Source: Paracoccus sp. (in: a-proteobacteria)
GTDB taxonomy: Bacteria > Pseudomonadota > Alphaproteobacteria > Rhodobacterales > Rhodobacteraceae
DNA length: 64,000 bases
Assembly: GCF_030604785.1 (NCBI RefSeq)
Contig: NZ_JAUVVF010000003.1
Coordinates: 62,001-126,000 of the forward strand
Reading direction: 5' to 3'
Of the stretch, positions 55,631-64,000 are shown piece by piece. The notes beneath the pieces were generated by a model. The model did not search any database and was not told where the DNA came from. It was given only the letters and a program-made list of their open reading frames with translations. Both the position numbers and the translations under genes were made by a program. The first letter of the stretch is position 1, and every line of letters begins with the position of its first letter.

Positions 55631-55654
55631 CCCAGCCTCTGAAAGCCCGCCCCG

Positions 55655-56257
55655 ATGACGCCAACCACTTCTTTGCCCGCCGATCTTTTCCCCCTGCGCG
55701 CGGGCCGGGTGCACGAGGTCACGGGGCCCGCCGCGGCGGCCTTCGCGCTGATCCAGTGCCATCGCGGCGCCCGGGTCGAGGGCGCCGCGATGCTGTGGGT
55801 GCGGCCGAGCTGGAACGCCGCCATTGCCTTTCCACAGGGTCTGGCCGCGCTGATCGCCCCCGAACGCCTGCTGATCGCCGAGACGGCGCAGGAAACTGAC
55901 ACGCTGGCCGTCGCCGAAGAGGCGCTGAAGGATGGCAGCCTGCCCTTCGTCCTGATCCAGACCACGCGTCCCCTGAACCTGCGCGAGGGGCGGCGGCTGC
56001 AACTGGCCGCGCAGGCGGGCGGCACGACGGGCCTCTGCCTGACGCCGCAGGATATGGGCTCGAACGCGGCGCAGACACGCTGGCATTGTGCGCCGGTCTT
56101 TTCGGCCGAGGACTCGACTTTGATGCTGTGGGAGCTTAAAAAGAACAAATCAGGAACATCCGGAGCATGGCATGTCCGCTGGAACTGGCAGGCGCATCGT
56201 CTCGATGTGGTTTCCCCGGCTTCCCTGCGACCGGGAGGCCCGGATTTGCCCGGCTGA
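55655..56257 (+). CDS. imuA: ImuA family protein of the mutagenic translesion cassette
   Basis: The 200-residue protein matches the short alphaproteobacterial ImuA type: a RecA-like core with GRVHEVTGPAAAAFALIQ (about 17-34) and LLIAETAQETDTLAVAEEALKDG (about 72-94), and a basic C-terminal half. The Walker A lysine expected in RecA is not obvious. ImuA works with ImuB and DnaE2 in DNA-damage-induced mutagenesis. imuB overlaps it by 86 bases in another frame, so the last 28 codons overlap the next gene. I saw no SOS box (GTTC-N7-GTTC) in the 71 bases upstream. Confidence 0.85.
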   Translation: MTPTTSLPADLFPLRAGRVHEVTGPAAAAFALIQCHRGARVEGAAMLWVRPSWNAAIAFPQGLAALIAPERLLIAETAQETDTLAVAEEALKDGSLPFVLIQTTRPLNLREGRRLQLAAQAGGTTGLCLTPQDMGSNAAQTRWHCAPVFSAEDSTLMLWELKKNKSGTSGAWHVRWNWQAHRLDVVSPASLRPGGPDLPG

Positions 56258-57650
56258 CGGGCCTATGGCGCTGATCCTGCGCCAGAACAATGCCCAACGC
56301 CTGTATGGCCTGAACGCCGAGGCCGAGACGCTTGGCCTGCGCCCCGGCATGACCCTGCCCGAGGCGCGCGCCTATTGCCCCGACTTGATCCTGCGCGATG
56401 CCGACCTGGCCGCCGACCGCCGCCTGCTGGTCGCGCTGCAACGCTGGTCGATGCGCTACTGTCCTTGGGTGGGTTTTGACGGCGATGACGGGCTGGTCCT
56501 GGACATCACCGGATCGGCCGGGCTGGCGGGGGGCGAGGCTGCGATGCTGGCCGACATGCAGGCGCGGGCCGCGCAGGCGGGGCTGAGCCTGCGCACGGGG
56601 CTTGCCGATACGCGGGGCGCGGCCTGGGCGCTGGCGCGGTTTGCACCGGGGATCGCTGCGCCGGGGCAGGGGGCGCAGGCGCTGGCGCCCCTGCCGGTGG
56701 CGGCGCTGCGCCTGCCCTCGGATCAGGTGACGGGGCTGCAAAGGCTTGGCCTGCGCCGCATCGGCGATCTGGCGGTCACCCCCCGCGGGCCCCTTGCGCG
56801 CCGTTTCGGCCGGGGCGTTCTGGACCAGCTGGACCGCGCACTGGGCCATTTGCCGGACCCCGTCTCGGGTCAGGCCCCGCCCGCGCCGCTTGCCGTGCGG
56901 CTGACCCTGCCGGAACCGATCGGGCTCGTCTCGGACGTGATGGCGGGGCTGGAACGGTTGCGGGAGCGGCTTTGCGCGCTGCTGCGTGCGCGCGATCTGG
57001 GCGCGCGGGCACTGGTTCTGGGCCTGCGCCGGGTGGATGGGGCGGGCTGCGAACTGCCCTTGCATCTGGCCGCGCCGATGCGCGATCCGGCGCGGATCCT
57101 GCCGCTCTTCGCCCGCACCGTCGAAGGCGTGGATGCCGGTTTCGGCATCGACCAGATGCGGCTCGAGGCCGTGCGGGTCGAGCCTCTCGCCCCTCTCCAG
57201 ATCGGCTCCAGCGCGGCGGGGGCGGATCGGCTGGACGCGCTGCTGACGCGGATCGGCAGCCGGATCGGGCTAGACAATATCCGCCGCTTCCGCCCCCTGG
57301 ACAGCCATATCCCCGAGAAAAGTTTCGCGCTCGTCCCCGCCGCATCCGGTCCCGCGCCCGCGCCGGACCCCGCACCGATCCGCCCCGACCGTCCGCTGAC
57401 GCTGTTTCCGCCCGAACCCGTGGTCGCGCGCGGCAGCACGCCGCCCTTGAGGTTTCGCTGGCGCGGCATGGCGCTGACCACGGCGCGGGCCAGCGGTCCC
57501 GAACGCATCGCGCCCGAATGGTGGGCCGAGGACGATCTGGGCCGCGGCCTGCGTGATTACTGGAAGGTCGAGACCCGGCAGGGCCGCCGCCTGTGGATGT
57601 TCCACACGCCGCAAAGGCCGGGCTGGTTCGTGCAGGGGGAATTCCTGTGA
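56172..57650 (+). CDS. imuB: ImuB, inactive Y-family polymerase homologue
   Basis: The 492-residue protein has the ImuB start MWFPRLPCDREAR (about 12-24) in place of the usual Y-family catalytic D-x-D-x-F start, and further on CPWVGFDGDDGLVLDITGSAGL (about 97-118) instead of the S-x-DE motif of active polymerases. The fold is Y-family up to about 330, then a C-terminal extension includes LTLFPPEPV, which could be a clamp-binding motif of the QLxLF type. It is expected to link DnaE2 and the sliding clamp. The start at ATG 56172 overlaps imuA; an internal ATG at 56205 gives MWFPRL and is a plausible alternative. Stop overlaps dnaE2. Confidence 0.9.
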   Translation: MSAGTGRRIVSMWFPRLPCDREARICPADGPMALILRQNNAQRLYGLNAEAETLGLRPGMTLPEARAYCPDLILRDADLAADRRLLVALQRWSMRYCPWVGFDGDDGLVLDITGSAGLAGGEAAMLADMQARAAQAGLSLRTGLADTRGAAWALARFAPGIAAPGQGAQALAPLPVAALRLPSDQVTGLQRLGLRRIGDLAVTPRGPLARRFGRGVLDQLDRALGHLPDPVSGQAPPAPLAVRLTLPEPIGLVSDVMAGLERLRERLCALLRARDLGARALVLGLRRVDGAGCELPLHLAAPMRDPARILPLFARTVEGVDAGFGIDQMRLEAVRVEPLAPLQIGSSAAGADRLDALLTRIGSRIGLDNIRRFRPLDSHIPEKSFALVPAASGPAPAPDPAPIRPDRPLTLFPPEPVVARGSTPPLRFRWRGMALTTARASGPERIAPEWWAEDDLGRGLRDYWKVETRQGRRLWMFHTPQRPGWFVQGEFL

Positions 57651-60600
57651 CCCCGCCCGATTACGCCGAGCTTTGCGTCACCTCGAACTTCACCTTTCTG
57701 ACCGGCGCCTCGCATCCCGAGGAACTGGTCCTGCGCGCCGCCGAACTGGGCCTGCACGCCATCGCCATCACCGACCGCAATTCGCTGGCGGGCGTGGTGC
57801 GCGCCTGGACCGCGCTGCGGAACCTGCGCGAACAGGCAGCCGAACAAAGCGTCCCGATCCGCTCGGCCCGGCAGGTGGATGCCTCGTCCCGGCAGGTCGT
57901 GGCCGAGGGCGCGCTGACGCCCGGCCCGGTCCTGCGCCTGCCGCGCCTGCTGGTGGGCGCGCGGATCGTGCTGCGCGACTGCCCGCTGGACTGGGTCGCG
58001 CTGCCCTTGGACCTTGCGGCTTATCAGCGCCTGTCGCGGCTGCTGTCCCTGGGTAAGCGGCGCGCGGACAAGGGCGAATGCCTGCTGGACCTGACCGATC
58101 TTGAGGCGGCGGGGCAGGGCATGGCGCTGATCGCGCTGCCGCAGCCGGGCGCGACCCCGCCCGCCGAGGCGTTGATCGCGGGCATGCGGCGGCGCTTTCC
58201 GGGCCATGTCTTCACCGGCGCCGTGCCGCGCTATGACGGCACCGATCAGGACTGGTTCCGCACCTGCGCGGCGATGGCGCACAGCACGGCGGCGCCGATG
58301 GTGGCCCTGGGCGACGTGCTGATGCACCGGGCGGCGCGGCGACCTCTGGCGGATGTGCTGACCTGCATCCGCAAGGGCCTGACCATCGACTGCATCGGCA
58401 CCCATGCCCTGCCCAATGCCGAACGGCGCCTGAAGGGTGCGGCGGACATGGCGCGGCTGTTCCGCGACCACCCCGCCGCCCTGCGCCGCAGCGTCGAGAT
58501 CGCGGACATGGTCGCCTTCGACCTGTCGGAACTGGCCCATGATTATCCCGCCGAAGCCACCGACACCGAAACGGCACAGGATCGTCTGTCCCGCCTGACC
58601 CGCGAGGGGCTGGCCCGGCGCTGCCCCGAAGGCGTCCCGACCCGCTATCAGGCGCTGATGGACAAGGAATTGTCGGTCGTGGCCGATCTGGGCTATGCGC
58701 CCTATTTCCTGACCGTGCATGACATCGTGGCCTTCGCGCGCGGGCGGGGCATCCTGTGTCAGGGGCGGGGATCGGCTGCGAATTCGATCATCTGCTGGGC
58801 GCTCGGCATCACCGATGTCAGCCCCGACATGATCGGCATGGTCTTCGAACGCTTCGTCTCGCGCCACCGCAACGAGCCGCCCGATATCGACGTCGATTTC
58901 GAGCATGAACGCCGCGAAGAGGTGATCCAGTGGATCTATGACCGCTATGGCCGCGAACGGGCGGGCCTTTGTGCGACGGTGATCCATTTCCGCTCGCGCG
59001 CGGCGATCCGCGAGGTGGGCAAGGTGATGGGACTGGGCGCCGACATCACCTCGGCCCTGGCGGGGCAGGTCTGGGGCATCTCGAATGGCGGCGCGGCGCC
59101 CGACCGCCTGCGCGAGATCGGGCTGGACCCGACCGAAAGGCGGCTGGCCCAGACCATGGCCCTGATCGGCGAGATCATCGGCTTTCCCCGCCATCTGGGC
59201 CAGCATGTCGGCGGCTTCGTCATCACGCGCGGGCGGCTGGACGAGGTCTGCCCGATCGGCAATGCCGCGATGGAGGCGCGCAGCTTCATCGAATGGGACA
59301 AGGACGACATCGACGCGCTGCGCATTCTCAAGGTCGATGTCCTGTCGCTTGGCATGCTGACCTGCATCCGCAAGGCGCTGGACCTGCTGGACAGCCACGA
59401 GGGGCAGGCCCTGACGCTGGCCACCGTCCCGCAAGAGGACAAACCCACCTATGCGATGCTGCAACGCGCCGATGCGGTGGGGGTCTTTCAGGTCGAAAGC
59501 CGCGCGCAGATGAACTTTCTGCCCCGGATGAAGCCCGCGACCTTCTACGATCTGGTGATCGAGGTCGCCATCGTCCGGCCCGGCCCGATCCAGGGCGGCA
59601 TGGTCAAGCCCTATATCCGCCGCCGTCAGGGGCTGGAACGCCCCGAACCCTTCGGCCCCGCGCTGGAGGCGATCACCCGCAAGACGCTTGGCGTTCCGCT
59701 GTTTCAGGAACAGGCGCTGCAGATCGCGGTGGTGGGCGCGGGCTATTCCCCCGAAGAGGCCGACCGCCTGCGCCGCTCTCTGGCCTCGTTCCGGCGGATG
59801 GGCACGATCGGCCTGCACAAGGCGCGTTTCGTCCAGGGGATGCTGGAGAACGGCTACAGCCCCGAGATCGCGGAACAATGCTTTTCCCAGATCGAGGGCT
59901 TTGCCGATTACGGCTTTCCCGAAAGCCATGCGGCGGCCTTTGCGATGCTGACCTATGTGTCGTCATGGCTGAAATGCCATCACCCGGCGATCTTTGCCTG
60001 CGCGCTTCTGAACAGCCAGCCGATGGGGTTCTACGCCCCCGCCCAGATCATCCGCGACGCCCGCGAACACGGGGTTGAGATCCGGCCGATCTGCGTGAAC
60101 CGCTCGCATTGGGATAACGGGCTGGAACGCCGCGCCGACGGGGCCTGGGCGCTGCGGCTGGGCTTTCGCCAGATCAAGGGCTTCCGCCAGCCCGATGCCG
60201 AACGCATCCTGGCGGCGCGCGGCAATGGCTATCCCGATCCCGAAAGCCTGTGGCTGCGGGCCGGGCTGGCGCCCCCGGTCCTGACCCGGCTGGCCGAGGC
60301 GGATGCCTTTGCCGGGATGGGCCTGTCGCGGCGCGACGCGCTATGGTCGGTGCGGGCCTTCGGCGCGCCCAAGCCCTTGCCGCTGTTCTCGGACCCGCTG
60401 GATGGCGAGGGGCTGGCCGAACCGCAGGTGACGCTGCCCGCCATGCATCTGGGCGAAGAGGTGGTCGAGGATTACCTCTCGACCCGGCTGACATTGCGCG
60501 CCCACCCGATGGAGCTGCTGCGTCCTGACCTGCCGGGCCTGACCCCGCATTCCGGTCTGGCGGCGGTGACGGGATGGGTGAATGTCTGCGGGCTGGTCAT

Positions 60601-60961
60601 CACGCGGCAGCGGCCCGGCACGGCTTCGGGGGTGATCTTCCTGACGCTGGAGGACGAGACGGGCGTGTCGAACATCGTCGTCTGGCCCGCCATCCACGAC
60701 CGGTTCCGCCGAGCGGTGATGACGGGGCGGCTGCTCAGCGTCACGGGACGTGTTCAGAAAGAGGCGGGCGTGATCCACGTCATCGCCGCAAAGGTCGAGG
60801 ATCTGTCGGACCGCCTGTCGCGGCTGGGCCATCCGCTTGGCGCGCAGGTGGGCGAGACCGCGCCCCAGGCCGATGACGCGCCGCGCCCGCGCGCCCCGGC
60901 CTCTGTCCGCCATCCGCGCGATCAGGCCCGCATCCTGTTTCCCAGCCGCGACTTCCACTAG
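57647..60961 (+). CDS. dnaE2: error-prone DNA polymerase DnaE2 (ImuC)
   Basis: This 1104-residue C-family polymerase starts with a PHP domain (TSNFTFLTGASHPEELVLRAAELGLHAIAITD, about 11-42). The catalytic aspartates lie in PPDIDVDFEHERREEVIQW (about 411-429) of the palm, preceded by GRGSAANSIICWALGI. Further conserved segments are EWDKDDIDALRILKVDVLSLGML (about 547-569) and YGFPESHAAAFAMLTY (about 757-772). An OB-fold region with ITRQRPGTASGVIFLTLEDETG (about 985-1006) completes the C-terminal part. It begins with GTG overlapping the imuB stop (GTGA at 57647-57650). As in other DnaE2, no proofreading residues are expected. No SOS operator seen nearby. Confidence 0.94.
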   Translation: MTPPDYAELCVTSNFTFLTGASHPEELVLRAAELGLHAIAITDRNSLAGVVRAWTALRNLREQAAEQSVPIRSARQVDASSRQVVAEGALTPGPVLRLPRLLVGARIVLRDCPLDWVALPLDLAAYQRLSRLLSLGKRRADKGECLLDLTDLEAAGQGMALIALPQPGATPPAEALIAGMRRRFPGHVFTGAVPRYDGTDQDWFRTCAAMAHSTAAPMVALGDVLMHRAARRPLADVLTCIRKGLTIDCIGTHALPNAERRLKGAADMARLFRDHPAALRRSVEIADMVAFDLSELAHDYPAEATDTETAQDRLSRLTREGLARRCPEGVPTRYQALMDKELSVVADLGYAPYFLTVHDIVAFARGRGILCQGRGSAANSIICWALGITDVSPDMIGMVFERFVSRHRNEPPDIDVDFEHERREEVIQWIYDRYGRERAGLCATVIHFRSRAAIREVGKVMGLGADITSALAGQVWGISNGGAAPDRLREIGLDPTERRLAQTMALIGEIIGFPRHLGQHVGGFVITRGRLDEVCPIGNAAMEARSFIEWDKDDIDALRILKVDVLSLGMLTCIRKALDLLDSHEGQALTLATVPQEDKPTYAMLQRADAVGVFQVESRAQMNFLPRMKPATFYDLVIEVAIVRPGPIQGGMVKPYIRRRQGLERPEPFGPALEAITRKTLGVPLFQEQALQIAVVGAGYSPEEADRLRRSLASFRRMGTIGLHKARFVQGMLENGYSPEIAEQCFSQIEGFADYGFPESHAAAFAMLTYVSSWLKCHHPAIFACALLNSQPMGFYAPAQIIRDAREHGVEIRPICVNRSHWDNGLERRADGAWALRLGFRQIKGFRQPDAERILAARGNGYPDPESLWLRAGLAPPVLTRLAEADAFAGMGLSRRDALWSVRAFGAPKPLPLFSDPLDGEGLAEPQVTLPAMHLGEEVVEDYLSTRLTLRAHPMELLRPDLPGLTPHSGLAAVTGWVNVCGLVITRQRPGTASGVIFLTLEDETGVSNIVVWPAIHDRFRRAVMTGRLLSVTGRVQKEAGVIHVIAAKVEDLSDRLSRLGHPLGAQVGETAPQADDAPRPRAPASVRHPRDQARILFPSRDFH

Positions 60962-61101
60962 CAGGCGGCACTTGCCCGCACCGGCGCATCTGCGTAAATG
61001 ATACAAGATAACATCACTAAAACCCCACGCAGATCCGCCATGTCCCGTTCGCCGACAACCCCCATGCCGCCGATGCGTCCCGCCTTCGCGCCGAGGCCGC
61101 G

Positions 61102-61383
61102 ATGAGCCCGCGCAACGTGAAATCCTCGCTGCGGGCGCGCCGCCATGTCGATCCGATGCGCGATTACGATTCCCTGCCGCTGCCGCTGCGGCGCTGGCTG
61201 TCGCAGGCCCGCCTGCCCTGGAGCCCGCGTTCGGCCAGAAAGACCTGGGCGCGCGCGCTTTCGCGTCATCAGGGCGATGCCGAACGCGCGCTGGCGGCGC
61301 TGGACCGGGCCGAGGCGCGGATGCTGTCGCGCGACATCCCCCGGATCTGGGGCGCCGATCATCCGGCCTTGGCCGAGGGCTGA
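61102..61383 (+). CDS. DUF6525 family protein
   Basis: The 93-residue basic protein begins MSPRNVKSSLRARRHVDPM, then DYDSLPLPLRRWLSQARLPWSPRSARKTWARAL, which I associate with the uncharacterised family DUF6525 found in Rhodobacteraceae. It is rich in Arg and Trp, with no signal or membrane segment, and may bind nucleic acid. A short gap (60962-61101), with an AT-rich patch near 60997-61020, separates it from dnaE2, so it may have its own promoter. It converges on the glycosyltransferase gene with 4 bases between them. Function unknown. Confidence 0.65.
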   Translation: MSPRNVKSSLRARRHVDPMRDYDSLPLPLRRWLSQARLPWSPRSARKTWARALSRHQGDAERALAALDRAEARMLSRDIPRIWGADHPALAEG

Positions 61384-61387
61384 GGCC

Positions 61388-62662
61388 CTAGCCCGCCATC
61401 ATCGCCTGCAACAGGGCGCGCTTCTGCTGAAAGACCATTCCGGCCTCGTGCTGTTCAAGGATGCGGCGGCGCGCCTCTTGCCGCAGGGCGGCGGCTTCTT
61501 CGGGATTGTCGAAGGCCCATGCGATCATCTCGGCGATCTCTTCGGGATCGTCCATGTCCACGATGATGCCGTTCTCCATGTCCTCGACCATCTCGGTCAC
61601 GGGCGCCGTGTTGGACCCGATGATCAGCGCACCGATCGCCAGCGCCTCGGACAGCGACCACGAGGTGACGAAGGGTTCGGTGAAATAGACATGGGCGTGC
61701 GAGGCCTGCAGGACCTTTACATATTCCTCGCGCGGGCGCATCGAGTTCACATGGATGCGGCTGTGGTCCAGATCCAGCTCGGCCACCATCCGCAACCACC
61801 AGCTGTCGCCCTGCGGAAGCTGCTGGCCATACGAAACGCTTTCATTGGCCAGGATCACCGTATCGAAATCGTCGCGCTGGCTTTGCAGACGCTCCAGCCC
61901 GCGCAGGAACTGGGGAAAGCCGCGCAGGGGCTCCATTCCGCGGGTGGCATAGGTCAGCACCTTGCGCCCCTTGGGCAGGCGCACCCAGTCGAAATCGATC
62001 CGCGCCTCGGGGTCTGGGCTGTGCTTCTCGCAATCGACCCCGTCCGAGATCACCCGGACCTGCGCCCTCAGCTTGGGGGGAAATCGGCTCGCCTGAAACC
62101 GGGTCGGGCACCAATTGTCGTCGGCCAGGTCGAATTCGCCGCCGATCACCAGGTTGCGCATCCGGTCGCCGACCATCGTGACGTGATCGGCGGGCAGTTC
62201 GGCGCGCTGCTTGTCCCAGTTCCAGTTGCCGTAATACCATTCGTGATAGGCGATATAGCGGCAGCGCGGCCAGATCTGCTTGACCGACAGGCCGACGCCC
62301 CAGCCCACATGCGCCATGACGATGTCGGGGTGATACCCCTCGTCATGCAGCATCCGGTCCATCAACTCGGCCGCGCCCATGCAGTTGACGGCGGCGTAAT
62401 CCAGAACATGCCGGAAATCGTGCCGCGGCAGGCCCAGATTGCGGGGCCGGAAATGGCGGATATGGATGTTGCCCTGCTTGCGGTCCTCTCCGTCCCCGGC
62501 CATCGCAAAGGTGACGTGCCAGCCCTGATCGGCCAGCCATTTGCCCAGAAACTCGAACTGGCCGAAGCCGCCGCGATGGAGGAACAGCACCTTGGGCGCT
62601 GCGCCGTCGAGATCGGGCGCGGCGACCGGTTGCGCGTCACCCTGTGGGGGCAGGGCGGTCAT
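61388..62662 (-). CDS. GT4-type glycosyltransferase
   Basis: The 424-residue protein has a GT-B fold. The N-terminal domain has VLFLHRGGFGQFEFLGKWLADQGWHV (about 25-50), and the C-terminal domain has EPFVTSWSLSEALAIGALIIGSNTAPVTEMVEDMENGIIVD (about 337-377), where the E-x7-E region binds the nucleotide sugar. It matches the glycosyl transferases group 1 (GT4). The donor and acceptor are unknown. Its start overlaps the stop of the gene upstream (62659-62662), so the two are co-translated. Related proteins in Rhodobacteraceae are linked to surface polysaccharide synthesis, but there is no wzy or transport gene here. Confidence 0.85.
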   Translation of the reverse strand: MTALPPQGDAQPVAAPDLDGAAPKVLFLHRGGFGQFEFLGKWLADQGWHVTFAMAGDGEDRKQGNIHIRHFRPRNLGLPRHDFRHVLDYAAVNCMGAAELMDRMLHDEGYHPDIVMAHVGWGVGLSVKQIWPRCRYIAYHEWYYGNWNWDKQRAELPADHVTMVGDRMRNLVIGGEFDLADDNWCPTRFQASRFPPKLRAQVRVISDGVDCEKHSPDPEARIDFDWVRLPKGRKVLTYATRGMEPLRGFPQFLRGLERLQSQRDDFDTVILANESVSYGQQLPQGDSWWLRMVAELDLDHSRIHVNSMRPREEYVKVLQASHAHVYFTEPFVTSWSLSEALAIGALIIGSNTAPVTEMVEDMENGIIVDMDDPEEIAEMIAWAFDNPEEAAALRQEARRRILEQHEAGMVFQQKRALLQAMMAG

Positions 62663-63909
62663 GACGGGGCTCCGTCCGGATCGGCAGAGGGAGCCGGCAG
62701 GCTCAGCCCGCCCAGATGCTGCGCGATCCCGTCGATCTCGTGCTGGCCCGCGATGGCGATCAGGCGCGCGGCGGCATTGGCAAGGGAGGGGCGCGAATGG
62801 ACGCCGACATGGATCACGCCGCCCTCATGGGTCAGCGTGGCGACCGCCGGAAAGACGACCGACATCGCCCGCATCAGCGCGGCATCGGGGCCGGGCGCGC
62901 TGACGATCAGCGCGCCGCCATGCCCGTTCACGGCCTTGGCCAGACGGCGCAGGTTCGGGACCGGGTCCCCGCCGCTCAGCGCCGGATGATCCGAGGCAAG
63001 CAGGATCACGTCGTGACGCTGGCTCGGATCAAGCGGCATGCCTTCGGCATCCACCGCACCCTCGCTGACCGAGGGCACCAGCCCCATCAGGCCAAAGGCG
63101 TTGCGCGGCCAGCCGGGCGAGGCATGCAGCACCCGCGCCTGCGGAACCAGCGACAGCAGGGCCACGATCACGGGCGCGGAAACTGGCGACATCCACAGCG
63201 CGCTGCGCATGGTGGTAAAGGCGATGATCGCGGCCAGCAGGGCGCGATCATCCGCCGCCACGGGCCGCAAAGGGTGCAGCGGGTCGATCATCCCGACCGG
63301 GCGCAGCGCATCGTCCAGGATCTCGACACGGTCGCAGCCGACGGCGCGGATCGGGACATGCGCGGCCTGCGCATCGGCGCTGTTCGGCGCCGCGAAAAAG
63401 GCCGCCTGCATGTTGGCAAAGCGCGCCTTGACCTCGGGCTTGTCGCTGCGCAGCCAGATCATGTGCGACCCGGTGATCCAGTCGAAGGGCCGCGGCTTGT
63501 CGAACAATTCCAGCCCCTGTTGCGCCTGGATGGCCAGATCCTGCTCCAGCTCGACATTACGCGCCTGGCCCGACAGATCCTGTCCGGTCAGCGTGATCTT
63601 CTGGGCGCGCCAGACATTGCGGCGCAGCGGGCCGGTCTGGGGGTGATGCTCGCCCCGGTTCAGGCGGATGTCCTCGGCCGTCGACAGAAGCGGGTTCAGC
63701 AGATGCTGCACCCGGTCGCCGCGCTTGATCGACAGCAGCCGCACCGGAATGCCGATCGAGGGCGCCGACAGCACGCGTTCGCGATGCTGTTCCAGCATGT
63801 CCTCGAGGATCAGCATGGCCGAGCGTGTCAGCGCATCGCCGGTGCTGGCGGCGCCGACCCGCAGGCGCAGGCGGGGATCGTCGAAGGCAAGCTGCTGGAA
63901 TTGTGTCAC
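62659..63909 (-). CDS. protein with degraded peptide-deformylase-like N-terminus
   Basis: The 416-residue protein starts with GTG (63909). Residues 18-76 look like the first part of peptide deformylase: LTRSAMLILEDMLEQHRERVLSAPSIGIPVRLLSIKRG followed by LLNPLLS, where the motif GIGLAAPQIG is replaced by VLSAPSIGI. The zinc-binding EGCLS and HExxH motifs of active deformylase do not appear at the expected place. The rest (about 150-416) has a Rossmann-like feel, with PVIVALLSLVPQARVLHASPGW and ILLASDHPALSGGD, but I do not recognise the domain. The pairing with a glycosyltransferase gene is by an ATGA overlap. Likely inactive as a deformylase. Confidence 0.5.
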   Translation of the reverse strand: MTQFQQLAFDDPRLRLRVGAASTGDALTRSAMLILEDMLEQHRERVLSAPSIGIPVRLLSIKRGDRVQHLLNPLLSTAEDIRLNRGEHHPQTGPLRRNVWRAQKITLTGQDLSGQARNVELEQDLAIQAQQGLELFDKPRPFDWITGSHMIWLRSDKPEVKARFANMQAAFFAAPNSADAQAAHVPIRAVGCDRVEILDDALRPVGMIDPLHPLRPVAADDRALLAAIIAFTTMRSALWMSPVSAPVIVALLSLVPQARVLHASPGWPRNAFGLMGLVPSVSEGAVDAEGMPLDPSQRHDVILLASDHPALSGGDPVPNLRRLAKAVNGHGGALIVSAPGPDAALMRAMSVVFPAVATLTHEGGVIHVGVHSRPSLANAAARLIAIAGQHEIDGIAQHLGGLSLPAPSADPDGAPS

Positions 63910-64000
63910 GCCGGACCTCCCTCATCGTTCGATGCCTCTGCGCCGCCGTCGCCGGCGCCGTCGGACTTGATCCGCTCGACCATGACGGCCGCGAGGCGGG
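63906..64000 (-). CDS. 3' end of a gene extending beyond the window
   Basis: On the minus strand an open frame runs from the window edge to a TGA at 63906-63908 that overlaps the GTG start of the gene described above (GTGA), as expected for a polycistronic set. The visible 30 residues are RLAAVMVERIKSDGAGDGGA followed by EASNDEGGPA, an ordinary hydrophilic C-terminus. No family can be assigned from so little. Confidence 0.45.
   Translation of the reverse strand, partial: RLAAVMVERIKSDGAGDGGAEASNDEGGPA

Noticed and set aside
55584-55654. LexA box upstream of imuA
   Set aside because: No GTTC-N7-GTTC or GAAC-N7-GAAC sequence is present in this gap.
57557-59929. 790-codon minus-strand frame opposite imuB/dnaE2
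   Set aside because: No family motif; antisense to the PHP and palm domains of DnaE2.
63900-64000. QHEIDG near the C-terminus of the deformylase-like protein taken as an HExxH zinc site
   Set aside because: The second histidine of HExxH is replaced by Gly and the motif lies at the wrong end of the protein (around 62740-62760), so I treat the likeness as chance.

Overview
The window is GC-rich chromosomal DNA from an alphaproteobacterium of the Rhodobacteraceae, most likely Paracoccus or a close relative. The call rests on gene order and content: a malyl-CoA-lyase-family gene ahead of sdhCDA-x-x-x-sdhB, the string dusB-ntrB-ntrC-ntrY-ntrX-trkA-trkH-hfq-hflX, an NtrC without the sigma-54 contact loop, a Mur-type regulator beside sitABCD, and imuA-imuB-dnaE2. 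I see no prophage, insertion sequence or CRISPR array. Almost all of the DNA is coding, many neighbours overlap by an ATGA or GTGA tetranucleotide, and no intergenic gap exceeds 300 bases.

Layout. 1-7.5 kb: the end of a TauE/SafE permease, a malyl-CoA thioesterase-like enzyme, NnrU and DUF1737 proteins, then the succinate dehydrogenase operon with two lipoproteins and a sulfotransferase-like protein between sdhA and sdhB. 7.5-11.4 kb: divergent mur and sitABCD (manganese uptake). 11.5-18.5 kb: a GH1 glycosidase, a GMC oxidoreductase, a COG0523 metallochaperone with a Zur-like box, an ABC-F ATPase and a MipA-type porin-like protein. 18.5-21 kb: tRNA-Gly(TCC), tadA, an RluB-type pseudouridine synthase with a very long basic tail, and hemP. 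21-24.4 kb: znuA divergent from zur-znuC-znuB, with two Zur-like boxes between them. 24.6-30 kb: a tiny secreted protein, yjbF/yjbH and a COG3650 lipoprotein, and L-serine dehydratase. 30.3-42.4 kb: the nitrogen-regulation and potassium-uptake block, then hfq and hflX. 42.4-48 kb (minus strand): a PfkB sugar kinase, then a set made of a TelA protein, a DUF2927 lipoprotein, an SPFH/GYF_2 protein and a zinc-ribbon membrane protein. 48-54.5 kb (minus strand): a fatty-acid oxidation cluster under two MerR regulators. 54.6-61.4 kb: two hotdog thioesterases, then the mutagenic translesion cassette imuA-imuB-dnaE2 and a DUF6525 gene. 61.4-64 kb (minus strand): a GT4 glycosyltransferase, a protein with a degraded deformylase-like N-terminus, and the end of another gene.

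How it fits together. Two metal-uptake systems of the same ABC family lie about 10 kb apart, each beside its own Fur-family regulator and each with palindromic operators in its divergent promoter. The Zur-type operator also occurs before the COG0523 gene, which predicts a zinc-starvation regulon. Central carbon metabolism (sdh) is preceded by two identical 10-bp palindromes 21 bp apart. The cluster I find most worth attention is TelA/DUF2927/SPFH-GYF/zinc-ribbon: it resembles in content the membrane-stress operon ydjFGHI of Bacillus subtilis but has TelA where that operon has a PspA protein. Functions are inferred from sequence motifs and gene order read by eye; no searches were run.
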